From the NCBI RefSeq assembly GCF_014489615.1, contig NZ_CP060825.1, forward strand, positions 5,156,501-5,220,500: DNA of 64,000 nucleotides, read 5' to 3'. Both the position numbers and the translations under genes were made by a program. The notes under the pieces were generated by a model that saw nothing but the letters and a program-made list of their open reading frames with translations, ran no database searches and was not told the DNA's origin. The stretch's first letter is position 1. The number at the start of each line of letters is the position of its first letter. Source of the DNA: Streptomyces genisteinicus (lineage in GTDB: Bacteria > Actinomycetota > Actinomycetes > Streptomycetales > Streptomycetaceae). Positions 55,438-63,863 of the stretch are shown here, in pieces.

Positions 55438-58254
55438 GTGAGCGCGCCGGGGGCCCTCATGGCCCGGGACACCGCGCCGGCCGGCGCGGCGATACTGCGC
55501 CACCAGCTGATGCTGGCCGCCCTGTGCGCCGCCTACGGAATCGGTGCCGCCCTCGGCTGGGGATCACCGGAACTCGCGCTGATCATGGGCGACTTCGGGC
55601 TCAGCGCGGCCGCCCTGGTCGCGGCCGTGTCCTGTCTCCTCTACGCCCGCACCGAGCACTGCCGCTTCCGCTCCGCGTGGCTGCTCTTCGCGCTCTCCTC
55701 GTTCATGGCCTGCGCGGGAAACGCCGTCTGGGGCTGGTACGAGGTGGTCCTCGACCGGCCCGTGCCCAGCCCGTCCGCCGCCGACCTGTTCTTCATGTGC
55801 TTCGCCCCGCCGGCGATCGTGGGCCTGCTGGTCCTCGCCAAGCGCCCGGAATCCCGGGCCCGCTGGGTGTGCCTGGGCCTCGACGCCTGGCTGATCGGCG
55901 GGTCGCTGCTGACCCTGTCCTGGAGCCTCGCGCTCGCGCACACCGCGCACGCCCAGGGCGAGAGCGTCGCCCCCGCGGCCCTCGCGCTCGCCTATCCGCT
56001 GCTCGACATCGTGCTCGTCAGCATGGTGCTCGCCCTGCACTTCAGACGCTCGCAGGCCAACCGCTCCGCGGTGAACACGGCGATCGCCGGACTGGCGCTC
56101 ACCGTGGTCTGCGACGCCCTGTTCACCTCACCGCTGCTGCGCGAGAGCTACCGCTCCGGGCAGCTCCTGGACGCAGGCTGGTTCGCGGGCTCCCTGCTGC
56201 TCGCCTACGCGCCGTGGGGCGCCCGCCAGGCGAGCCGAGCCGCCGCCGCCGGGGGACCGAGCGGCCCGCCGCCCCCCGGGCGGCCCCTGGGCGGCTCGCT
56301 CGCCGCCCTGACGCCGTACCTCGCCGCCGCCGTGTGCACGCTGGGGATCCTGTACAGCGTCACCGAGGGCCGCCGGGTCGACCGGGTCGTCGTCATCACC
56401 GCCTGCACCGTCGTGCTCGCCCTGGTGGTCCGCCAGGGCATCATGCTCCTGGAGAACCTGGCCCTCACTCAGGAACTCGCCCAGAAGGAGAACCACTTCC
56501 GCTCCCTGGTCCAGGGCTCCAGCGACGTCATCATGATCGCCGCCCCCTCCGGTGTGCTGCGGTACGTGTCGCCCGCGGCGACCAAGGTCTACGGCCGGGA
56601 CGCGGAGGAGCTCGTGGGCTCCGAGCTCGCCTCGCTGATCCACCCGGAGGACCTCGGCCGCGTCGTCCACGAGCTGCGCAGATTCCTTGCCGCCCAGCCC
56701 GCCGACGCGCCCACCACCAGGATGGAGTGCCGTTTCCGCTCCGGATCCGGCACATGGCTGAATGTGGAGTCCACCGTCAGCCGCCACGAGGGCGGGCTGA
56801 TCTTCAACAGCCGAGACGTCACCGAACGGGTGCGCCTCCAGGCGCAGTTGCAGCACAACGCCGAGCACGACCCGCTGACCGACCTGCCCAACAGGGCCCT
56901 GTTCACCGCCCGGGTGCGCGGCGCGCTCGCGGGGCGCAGATCGGGGGACCAGGGCACCGCGGTGCTCTTCATCGACCTCGACGGCTTCAAGGGGGTCAAC
57001 GACCGCCTCGGCCACCAGGCGGGCGACGAGCTGCTGATCCAGGCAGCGCGGAGACTGGCCGAATCCGTGCGGGCCGGGGACACCGCGGCCCGCCTCGGCG
57101 GCGACGAGTTCGCCGCGCTGATCGTCGGCGACGGCGCCTGCGAGCAGGGCGCACGCGAGCTCCAGGTGCACGAGATCGCCGACCGGCTGCGCCTGATGCT
57201 CTCCCAGCCGTACAGCATCGACGGCACCGAGGTGCGGGTCGCCGCCTCCATCGGCGTCGCCTTCGCCGAGCCCTCCATCGACCCCACCGACCTCATGCGC
57301 AACGCGGACCTCGCCATGTACCGGGCCAAGGCGGGCGGCAAGGACCGGGTGGAGCTGTACGCGCCCCAGATGCAGGCGGAGGTCGTCCGCCGCACCGAGC
57401 TGGCCGCCAAGCTCCGCACCGCGCTCCACGACGGCGAGTTCGCGCTGCTGCACCAGCCGGTGGTGAGCCTGACCACCGGCCGGGTCACCGCCGTCTCGGC
57501 GCAGGCGCGCTGGAGGTCGGCCCAGGGCATCCTGTTCACCCCGGCCGAGTTCCTGCGCGTCGCCGACGACGGCAACCGCGCCGCCGAGCTCGGCCGGTGG
57601 CTGCTGGAGGAGGCCGTCGAGCAGGCCGCCGAGCGCGGCAGGCTGGGCCATCCGACACCGGTCTCCGTCCGCCTCTCGGCGCGGCTGCTGCTCGACAGAT
57701 CGCTGCCGCTCGGGTCGATCGAGGCCCTGCTCACCCGGCACCAGCTGCCCTCCGGCGCCCTGATCATCGAGCTTGCGGACAGCGATCCGCGGATCTCCTT
57801 CGACGAGCTGGAGCAGCGGCTGGTCGCCCTGCGCCGGCTCGGCGTGCGGATCGCGCTGGACGGCTTCGGCAGCGGGTACGCGGCGATCAACGCGCTGCGC
57901 CGGCTGCCGGTGGACGTGCTCAAGCTGGACCGGGGCCTGGTCGAGGGCGTGGTCGAGTCGGCCAGGCTGCACAAGATCACCAGCGGACTGCTGCGCATCG
58001 CCCGCGATCTCGGCATGCACTCGGTGGCCGACGGGGTGGACGTGCCCGAGCAGGTCCTCGCGCTGCGCGCGATGGGCTGCACCCACGGCCAGGGCATGGC
58101 CTTCTCGGGGCCGCTGGACGAGTACCGGCTGCGCCGCGCCCTGGTCAGGGACGAGTACCCGGTGCCCGCGGGCATGGCGATGCCCGTGCTGACGGCGGGC
58201 ATCCCCCAGGCACGGAACGGCTCGAATAGTGAGACGCGTGTCCCACCCACTTGA
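55438..58254 (+). CDS. Membrane PAS-GGDEF protein with degenerate EAL domain
   Basis: Protein of 938 residues. GTG 55438 was chosen for GGGGAGG eight bases upstream. About eight to ten membrane helices (roughly 15-320) come first. A PAS domain follows (about 355-470: HFRSLVQGSSDVIMIAAPSG), then GGDEF with intact RLGGDEFAAL (about 552-558) and DPLTDLPNRALFTARV, then an EAL-like domain (about 655-910). In the EAL part the signature is SAQARW (687-692), the EITES-type site is ELADSDP and DDFGTGYSS is LDGFGSGYAA. It is therefore probably a diguanylate cyclase or a c-di-GMP sensor. It lies directly upstream of the ilv operon, as I recall in other Streptomyces. Confidence 0.87.
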   Translation: MSAPGALMARDTAPAGAAILRHQLMLAALCAAYGIGAALGWGSPELALIMGDFGLSAAALVAAVSCLLYARTEHCRFRSAWLLFALSSFMACAGNAVWGWYEVVLDRPVPSPSAADLFFMCFAPPAIVGLLVLAKRPESRARWVCLGLDAWLIGGSLLTLSWSLALAHTAHAQGESVAPAALALAYPLLDIVLVSMVLALHFRRSQANRSAVNTAIAGLALTVVCDALFTSPLLRESYRSGQLLDAGWFAGSLLLAYAPWGARQASRAAAAGGPSGPPPPGRPLGGSLAALTPYLAAAVCTLGILYSVTEGRRVDRVVVITACTVVLALVVRQGIMLLENLALTQELAQKENHFRSLVQGSSDVIMIAAPSGVLRYVSPAATKVYGRDAEELVGSELASLIHPEDLGRVVHELRRFLAAQPADAPTTRMECRFRSGSGTWLNVESTVSRHEGGLIFNSRDVTERVRLQAQLQHNAEHDPLTDLPNRALFTARVRGALAGRRSGDQGTAVLFIDLDGFKGVNDRLGHQAGDELLIQAARRLAESVRAGDTAARLGGDEFAALIVGDGACEQGARELQVHEIADRLRLMLSQPYSIDGTEVRVAASIGVAFAEPSIDPTDLMRNADLAMYRAKAGGKDRVELYAPQMQAEVVRRTELAAKLRTALHDGEFALLHQPVVSLTTGRVTAVSAQARWRSAQGILFTPAEFLRVADDGNRAAELGRWLLEEAVEQAAERGRLGHPTPVSVRLSARLLLDRSLPLGSIEALLTRHQLPSGALIIELADSDPRISFDELEQRLVALRRLGVRIALDGFGSGYAAINALRRLPVDVLKLDRGLVEGVVESARLHKITSGLLRIARDLGMHSVADGVDVPEQVLALRAMGCTHGQGMAFSGPLDEYRLRRALVRDEYPVPAGMAMPVLTAGIPQARNGSNSETRVPPT

Positions 58255-58287
58255 CAGTGACGGCGCGTCGGGGGGAGGGTCAGTGCC

Positions 58288-58329
58288 ATGCGCACCCGAA
58301 TTCTCGTACTTGGAAAGCGCGTCGGCTGA
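58288..58329 (+). CDS. ilvB leader peptide (MRTRILVLGKRVG)
   Basis: Thirteen-codon ORF with a GGGAGGG ribosome site eight bases upstream. The peptide has Ile-Leu-Val-Leu at positions 5-8 and another Val near the end, the signature of branched-chain amino acid attenuators. Scarcity of Ile, Leu or Val would stall ribosomes at 58300-58311 and alter folding of the RNA ahead of the terminator at 58374. A similar leader controls ilvBNC in Corynebacterium glutamicum. It ends 45 bases before the terminator stem. Confidence 0.8.
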   Translation: MRTRILVLGKRVG

Positions 58330-58373
58330 GCGGAGCTGCCTGAAGACAGCTCCGCGGACACCTCCGACGCGCT
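58316..58373 (+). promoter_or_regulatory. Attenuator helices between leader peptide and terminator
   Basis: AGCGCGTCGG (58316-58325, over the end of the leader ORF) is exactly complementary to CCGACGCGCT (58364-58373). Inside lies a hairpin GCGGAGCTG (58330-58338) with CAGCTCCGC (58347-58355). These mutually placed helices end at the foot of the terminator stem, so ribosome position can change which ones form. Confidence 0.65.
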
Positions 58374-58407
58374 CCCCTCGCTTGCCTCCCGGCACGAGGG
58401 GTTTTTT
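58374..58407 (+). terminator. Intrinsic terminator of the ilv attenuator
   Basis: CCCCTCG (58374-58380) pairs with CGAGGGG (58395-58401), with an inner TGCC/GGCA stem (58383-58386 and 58391-58394). Six U residues follow (58402-58407). A U-tract terminator is rare in this window and sits ahead of ilvB, as expected for attenuation. Confidence 0.85.
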
Positions 58408-58477
58408 GTTGCACCGGCACAGACCGCAGTCGTACCAAACCCTCGCAAAAACCCTCAGCATCGAGAAGAGAATGCCG

Positions 58478-60331
58478 ATGACCGAGCAGGCCTCCGGGGC
58501 CCACCATCCCCAGCCGCGGCCCCGTAACGGCGGGCAGCAGTCCGCCGCCGTCGAACACGTCACGGGTGCGCAGTCCCTCATTCGCTCTCTCGAGGAAGTG
58601 GGGGCCGACACGGTCTTCGGCATTCCGGGCGGCTGCATCCTCCCGGCGTACGACCCGCTGATGGACTCCTCGAAGGTCCGGCACGTCCTCGTCCGCCACG
58701 AGCAGGGGGCCGGCCACGCCGCCACCGGCTACGCGCAGGCCACCGGCAAGGTCGGCGTCTGCATGGCGACCTCGGGCCCCGGCGCCACCAACCTGGTCAC
58801 CCCGATCGCCGACGCGCACATGGACTCCGTGCCGCTCGTCGCGATCACCGGCCAGGTCACCTCGAAGGCCATCGGCACGGACGCCTTCCAGGAGGCGGAC
58901 ATCTGCGGCATCACGATGCCGATCACCAAGCACAACTTCCTGGTCACCAAGGCCGAGGACATCGCGCGCACCATCGCCGAGGCGTTCCACATCGCCGCCA
59001 CCGGCCGTCCGGGCCCCGTCCTCGTCGACATCGCCAAGGACGCCCTCCAGGCGAAGACGACCTTCAGCTGGCCGCCGCAGACCGACCTGCCCGGCTACCG
59101 CCCGGTCACCAAGCCGCACGCCAAGCAGATCCGCGAGGCCGCCAAGCTGATCACCGCGGCCCGGCGCCCCGTCCTGTACGTGGGCGGCGGCGTGATCAAG
59201 GCCGGCGCGACGGCCGAGCTGAAGGTGCTCGCCGAGCTCACCGGAGCCCCCGTCACCACCACCCTGATGGCGCTGGGCGCGTTCCCCGACAGCCACCCGC
59301 TGCACGTGGGGATGCCGGGCATGCACGGTGCGGTCACCGCCGTCACCGCGCTGCAGAAGGCCGACCTGATCGTCGCCCTCGGAGCCCGTTTCGACGACCG
59401 CGTCACCGGCAAGCTGGACAGCTTCGCGCCGTACGCGAAGATCGTCCACGCCGACATCGACCCGGCGGAGATCGGCAAGAACCGCACCGCCGACGTGCCG
59501 ATCGTCGGCGACGCCCGCGAGGTCATCGCCGACCTGGTCCAGGCCGTCCAGGCCGAGCACAACGACGGCCGCGCCGGCGACTACACCGCCTGGTGGAAGG
59601 ACCTCAACCGCTGGCGCGAGACCTACCCGCTCGGCTTCGACCAGCCCGGCGACGGCAGCCTCGCCCCCCAGCAGGTGATCAGGCGCATCGGCGAACTCGC
59701 CCCGGAGGGCACGATCTTCGCCGCGGGCGTCGGCCAGCACCAGATGTGGGCCGCCCACTTCATCGACTACGAGAAGCCCGCCACCTGGCTCAACTCCGGC
59801 GGCGCCGGGACGATGGGGTACGCGGTCCCCGCGGCCATGGGAGCCAAGGCCGGGCAGCCGGACCGCGCGGTCTGGGCGATCGACGGCGACGGCTGTTTCC
59901 AGATGACCAACCAGGAACTGGCCACCTGCGCGCTCAACAACATCCCGATCAAGGTCGCGATCATCAACAACGGCGCGCTCGGAATGGTCCGCCAGTGGCA
60001 GACCCTCTTCTACAACCAGCGCTACTCCAACACCGTCCTGCACTCGGGCCCCGAGGCGGACGGCAAGCAGCCCTCGAAGGGCACCCGCGTCCCGGACTTC
60101 GTGATGCTCTCCGAGGCGATGGGCTGCCACGCGATCCGCTGCGAGTCCCCCGACGACCTGGACAAGGTCATCGCCGAGGCCAACGCGATCAACGACCGCC
60201 CGGTCGTGGTCGACTTCATCGTCCACGAGGACGCCATGGTCTGGCCGATGGTCGCCGCCGGCACCTCCAACGACGAGGTCATGGCCGCCCGCGGCGTCCG
60301 CCCGGACTTCGGCGACAACGAAGACGACTGA
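58478..60331 (+). CDS. ilvB: Acetolactate synthase, large catalytic subunit
   Basis: Thiamine-diphosphate enzyme that starts valine, leucine and isoleucine synthesis. The 617-residue protein has the catalytic glutamate in VRHEQGAGHAATGYA, FAD-domain segments such as VALGARFDDRVTGKLDSFAP, and the cofactor motif IDGDGCFQMTNQELATCALN ending at NN. ATG 58478 is preferred over ATG 58472 because GAAGAG then lies eight bases upstream. The first 35 residues (about HHPQPRPRNGGQQ) are a low-complexity lead-in. Expression is probably attenuated by the leader upstream. ilvN follows after 18 bases. Confidence 0.96.
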   Translation: MTEQASGAHHPQPRPRNGGQQSAAVEHVTGAQSLIRSLEEVGADTVFGIPGGCILPAYDPLMDSSKVRHVLVRHEQGAGHAATGYAQATGKVGVCMATSGPGATNLVTPIADAHMDSVPLVAITGQVTSKAIGTDAFQEADICGITMPITKHNFLVTKAEDIARTIAEAFHIAATGRPGPVLVDIAKDALQAKTTFSWPPQTDLPGYRPVTKPHAKQIREAAKLITAARRPVLYVGGGVIKAGATAELKVLAELTGAPVTTTLMALGAFPDSHPLHVGMPGMHGAVTAVTALQKADLIVALGARFDDRVTGKLDSFAPYAKIVHADIDPAEIGKNRTADVPIVGDAREVIADLVQAVQAEHNDGRAGDYTAWWKDLNRWRETYPLGFDQPGDGSLAPQQVIRRIGELAPEGTIFAAGVGQHQMWAAHFIDYEKPATWLNSGGAGTMGYAVPAAMGAKAGQPDRAVWAIDGDGCFQMTNQELATCALNNIPIKVAIINNGALGMVRQWQTLFYNQRYSNTVLHSGPEADGKQPSKGTRVPDFVMLSEAMGCHAIRCESPDDLDKVIAEANAINDRPVVVDFIVHEDAMVWPMVAAGTSNDEVMAARGVRPDFGDNEDD

Positions 60332-60349
60332 GAGAGAGCGATCCCCACC

Positions 60350-60874
60350 ATGTCCAAGCACACGCTCTCGGTCCTGGTCGAGAACACCCCCGGCATCCTC
60401 GCCCGGATCGCGGCGCTGTTCTCCCGCCGCGGCTTCAACATCGACTCGCTCGCGGTCGGTGTCACCGAGCACCCCGACATCTCCCGCATCACCATCGTGG
60501 TGAACGTCGAGTCCCTGCCCCTGGAGCAGGTGACCAAGCAGCTCAACAAGCTGGTCAACGTCCTGAAGATCGTCGAGCTGGAGCCGGCCGCCGCGATCCA
60601 GCGCGAACTGGTCCTGGTGAAGGTCCGCGCTGACAACGAGACCCGCTCGCAGATCGTCGAGATCGTCCAGCTCTTCCGCGCCAAGACCGTGGACGTCTCG
60701 CCCGAGGCCGTCACCATCGAGGCCACCGGTTCGAGTGACAAGCTGGAGGCGATGCTCAAGATGCTGGAGCAGTTCGGCATCAAGGAACTCGTCCAGTCCG
60801 GCACGATCGCCATAGGGCGTGGCGCGCGGTCCATCACCGACCGCTCGCTGCGCGCGCTGGAGCGCTCCGCCTGA
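60350..60874 (+). CDS. ilvN: Acetolactate synthase, small regulatory subunit
   Basis: Regulatory partner of IlvB, 174 residues, that confers valine feedback inhibition. The N-terminal ACT domain reads HTLSVLVENTPGILARIAAL and RRGFNIDSLAVG. A second ACT-like domain follows from about 85 (LVLVKVRADNETRSQIVEI), ending with GARSITDRSLRALER. It is in the ilv operon, 101 bases before ilvC. That spacer has a small hairpin (TCTCGCC/GGCGAGA, 60892-60906). Confidence 0.95.
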   Translation: MSKHTLSVLVENTPGILARIAALFSRRGFNIDSLAVGVTEHPDISRITIVVNVESLPLEQVTKQLNKLVNVLKIVELEPAAAIQRELVLVKVRADNETRSQIVEIVQLFRAKTVDVSPEAVTIEATGSSDKLEAMLKMLEQFGIKELVQSGTIAIGRGARSITDRSLRALERSA

Positions 60875-60975
60875 CGGAACGCCCCGGACCTTCTCGCCAG
60901 GCGAGACCCCGAAACCTCCCCGCCCCCTCCCGCCGTACGGTGGGACGCAACACCAGCACTCCAAGGAGATTCCCA

Positions 60976-61977
60976 GTGGCCGAGCTGTTCTACGACGACG
61001 ACGCCGACCTGTCCATCATCCAGAACCGCAAGGTCGCGGTGATCGGCTACGGCAGCCAGGGCCACGCCCACGCGCTGTCGCTGCGTGACTCGGGTGTCGA
61101 CGTCCGCGTCGGTCTGCACGAGGGCTCCAAGTCCAAGGCCAAGGCCGAGGAGCAGGGCCTGCGCGTGGTGACCCCGGCCGAGGCCGCCGCCGAGGCCGAC
61201 GTCATCATGATCCTCGTCCCGGACCCGATCCAGGCCCAGGTCTACGAGGAGTCGATCAAGGACAACCTGAAGGACGGCGACGCCCTGTTCTTCGGTCACG
61301 GCCTCAACATCCGCTTCGACTTCATCAAGCCGCCGGCCGGTGTCGACGTCGCGATGGTCGCCCCCAAGGGCCCGGGCCACCTGGTCCGCCGCCAGTACGA
61401 GGAGGGCCGCGGCGTCCCGTGCATCGCCGCGGTCGAGCAGGACGCCACCGGCAAGGCGTTCGACCTGGCGCTGTCCTACGCCAAGGGCATCGGCGGCACC
61501 CGCGCCGGCGTCATCAAGACCACCTTCAAGGAGGAGACGGAGACCGACCTGTTCGGTGAGCAGGCCGTCCTCTGCGGTGGCACCGCCGCTCTGGTCAAGG
61601 CGGGCTTCGAGACCCTGACCGAGGCCGGCTACCAGCCGGAGATCGCGTACTTCGAGTGCCTCCACGAGCTGAAGCTCATCGTGGACCTCATGTACGAGGG
61701 CGGCCTGGAGAAGATGCGCTGGTCGGTCTCCGAGACCGCCGAGTGGGGCGACTACATCACCGGGCCCCGCATCATCACCGACGCCACCAAGGCCGAGATG
61801 AAGAAGGTCCTCGCCGAGATCCAGGACGGCACGTTCGCCAAGAACTGGATGGACGAGTACCACGGCGGTCTGAAGAAGTACAACGAGTACAAGACCCAGG
61901 ACTCCGAGCACCTGCTGGAGACCACGGGCAAGGAGCTGCGCAAGCTCATGAGCTGGGTCGACAACGACGAGGCGTGA
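60976..61977 (+). CDS. ilvC: Ketol-acid reductoisomerase, class I
   Basis: Second enzyme of branched-chain amino acid synthesis: rearranges and reduces acetolactate with NADPH and magnesium. The 333-residue protein has the cofactor fingerprint VIGYGSQGHAHALSLRDSG, the APKGPGHLVRRQYEEGRGVP segment, and magnesium-binding EETETDLFGEQAVLCGG and ELKLIVDLMYEGG. Length is that of class I enzymes. GTG 60976 follows AAGGAGA. A strong hairpin after the stop separates it from serA. Confidence 0.96.
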   Translation: MAELFYDDDADLSIIQNRKVAVIGYGSQGHAHALSLRDSGVDVRVGLHEGSKSKAKAEEQGLRVVTPAEAAAEADVIMILVPDPIQAQVYEESIKDNLKDGDALFFGHGLNIRFDFIKPPAGVDVAMVAPKGPGHLVRRQYEEGRGVPCIAAVEQDATGKAFDLALSYAKGIGGTRAGVIKTTFKEETETDLFGEQAVLCGGTAALVKAGFETLTEAGYQPEIAYFECLHELKLIVDLMYEGGLEKMRWSVSETAEWGDYITGPRIITDATKAEMKKVLAEIQDGTFAKNWMDEYHGGLKKYNEYKTQDSEHLLETTGKELRKLMSWVDNDEA

Positions 61978-61983
61978 GCGCCC

Positions 61984-62014
61984 GGCGGGGGGACCGGCCG
62001 CCGGTCCCCCCGCC
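61984..62014 (+). terminator. Terminator of the ilv operon
   Basis: Perfect 14-base stem GGCGGGGGGACCGG (61984-61997) with CCGGTCCCCCCGCC (62001-62014), three-base loop. Confidence 0.75.
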
Positions 62015-62062
62015 CCGCCGTTTCGTCCAGCCACGGACGGGTGATCCTTCCACCGAGGCGCA

Positions 62063-62101
62063 TGACGCGCCCCGGTCCACCACTACACTCATCCCTACAT
62101 A
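62063..62101 (+). promoter_or_regulatory. Candidate serA promoter region
   Basis: Two -10-like hexamers, TACACT (62084-62089) and TACATA (62096-62101), lie in an AT-richer patch. TGACGC (62063-62068) is a possible -35. This predicts a 5' leader of about 100 bases. Confidence 0.35.
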
Positions 62102-62201
62102 CGCGTCAGGCCCACAGTGTCGTGCGTCTTCCACGCGGCTAGCCCCCTCCACCGCTGCGGCCGTCGGGACGGCCGTCTGCACCGGACATGTGAGGACTCA
62201 C

Positions 62202-63794
62202 GTGAGCTCGAAACCTGTCGTACTCATCGCTGAAGAGCTTTCGCCCGCCACCGTCGACGCGCTCGGCCCGGACTTCGAGATCCGCCACTGCAACGGCGCC
62301 GATCGCGCGGAGCTCCTCCCGGCCATCGCCGACGTGGACGCCATCCTGGTCCGCTCCGCGACCAAGGTGGACGCCGAGGCCGTCGCCGCCGCCAAGAAGC
62401 TGCGCGTCGTCGCCCGTGCCGGTGTGGGCCTGGACAACGTGGACGTCTCCGCCGCCACCAAGGCCGGCGTGATGGTGGTCAACGCCCCGACGTCCAACAT
62501 CGTCACGGCCGCCGAGCTCGCGTGCGGCCTGCTCGTCGCCACCGCGCGCAACATCCCGCAGGCCAACACCGCCCTGAAGAACGGCGAGTGGAAGCGCTCC
62601 AAGTACACCGGCGTCGAGCTGAGCGAGAAGACCCTCGGCGTCGTCGGCCTCGGCCGCATCGGCGTGCTGGTCGCCCAGCGGATGTCCGCGTTCGGCATGA
62701 AGATCGTCGCCTACGACCCCTACGTCCAGCCGGCCCGCGCCGCGCAGATGGGCGTCAAGCTGCTCTCGCTCGACGAGCTGCTGGAGGTCTCCGACTTCAT
62801 CACCGTCCACCTGCCGAAGACCCCCGAGACCCTCGGCCTCATCGGCGACGAGGCGCTGCACAAGGTGAAGCCCGCCGTCCGCATCGTGAACGCGGCGCGC
62901 GGCGGCATCGTCGACGAGGCCGCGCTCTACACGGCGCTCAAGGAGGGCCGCGTCGCCGGCGCCGGTCTCGACGTGTACGCGAAGGAGCCCTGCACGGACT
63001 CCCCGCTCTTCGAGCTCGACCAGGTCGTCTGCACCCCGCACCTCGGCGCGTCCACCGACGAGGCGCAGGAGAAGGCCGGTATCGCCGTCGCCCGTTCGGT
63101 GCGCCTCGCGCTCGCCGGCGAGCTGGTCCCGGACGCGGTCAACGTCCAGGGCGGCGTGATCGCCGAGGACGTGCGCCCCGGTCTGCCGCTCGCCGAGAAG
63201 CTCGGCCGCATCTTCACCGCCCTCGCCGGCGAGGTGGCCGTCCGCCTCGACGTCGAGGTCTACGGCGAGATCACCCAGCACGACGTCAAGGTGCTCGAAC
63301 TCTCCGCGCTCAAGGGCGTGTTCGAGGACGTCGTGGACGAGACCGTCTCCTACGTCAACGCCCCGCTCTTCGCGCAGGAGCGCGGTGTCGAGGTGCGTCT
63401 GACCACGAGCTCCGAGTCGCCCGACCACCGCAACGTGGTCACGGTGCGCGGCACGCTCTCCGGCGGCGAGGAGGTCGCGGTCTCCGGCACGCTGGCCGGG
63501 CCCAAGCACCTCCAGAAGATCGTCGCCATCGGCGACCACGACATCGACCTGGCGCTCGCCGACCACATGCTGGTGCTGCGGTACGACGACCGCCCGGGCG
63601 TCGTGGGCACCGTCGGCCGCATCCTCGGCGAGGCCGGTCTGAACATCGCCGGCATGCAGGTCTCCCGCGCGGAGGAGGGCGGCGAGGCGCTCGTCGTGCT
63701 CACCGTCGACGACACCGTCCCGCCCGCGGTGGTCACGGAGATCGCCGAGGAGATCGGCGCGGCCTCCGCCCGCTCGGTGAACCTGGCGGACTGA
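62202..63794 (+). CDS. serA: D-3-phosphoglycerate dehydrogenase
   Basis: First enzyme of serine synthesis, 530 residues. Order: split substrate domain (VVLIAEELSPATVDALGPDF), NAD domain with LGVVGLGRIGVLVAQRM, catalytic NAARGGIVDEAAL and TPHLGASTDEAQEKAG, then an intervening ASB domain (about 320-450) and a C-terminal ACT domain (MLVLRYDDRPGVVGTVGRIL, GMQVSRAEEGGEALVVLTVD) for serine feedback. This long form is the actinobacterial type. GTG 62202 follows GAGG; it is the only well-placed start. It is downstream of the ilv operon but has its own promoter region. Confidence 0.96.
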   Translation: MSSKPVVLIAEELSPATVDALGPDFEIRHCNGADRAELLPAIADVDAILVRSATKVDAEAVAAAKKLRVVARAGVGLDNVDVSAATKAGVMVVNAPTSNIVTAAELACGLLVATARNIPQANTALKNGEWKRSKYTGVELSEKTLGVVGLGRIGVLVAQRMSAFGMKIVAYDPYVQPARAAQMGVKLLSLDELLEVSDFITVHLPKTPETLGLIGDEALHKVKPAVRIVNAARGGIVDEAALYTALKEGRVAGAGLDVYAKEPCTDSPLFELDQVVCTPHLGASTDEAQEKAGIAVARSVRLALAGELVPDAVNVQGGVIAEDVRPGLPLAEKLGRIFTALAGEVAVRLDVEVYGEITQHDVKVLELSALKGVFEDVVDETVSYVNAPLFAQERGVEVRLTTSSESPDHRNVVTVRGTLSGGEEVAVSGTLAGPKHLQKIVAIGDHDIDLALADHMLVLRYDDRPGVVGTVGRILGEAGLNIAGMQVSRAEEGGEALVVLTVDDTVPPAVVTEIAEEIGAASARSVNLAD

Positions 63795-63803
63795 CGTCCG
63801 TCC

Positions 63804-63855
63804 ACGGATGTGCCCCGGCCCGGCTGCCTGCGCAGCCGGGCCGGGGCACATCCGT
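63804..63855. terminator. Bidirectional terminator after serA
   Basis: Perfect 24-base stem (63804-63827 with 63832-63855) and four-base loop, between convergent genes. No U-tract. Confidence 0.85.
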
Positions 63856-63863
63856 GACCGGGT

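Noticed and set aside
55098..58229. 1043-codon plus-strand frame parallel to the PAS-GGDEF gene
   Set aside because: Its product is Arg/Pro/Gly-rich noise, whereas the other frame gives clear GGDEF and PAS motifs.
58251..58256. TTGACA at the end of the PAS-GGDEF gene as the ilv promoter -35
   Set aside because: The hexamer is perfect, but the sequence 16-18 bases downstream is all G and offers no -10, so the ilv promoter is not placed.
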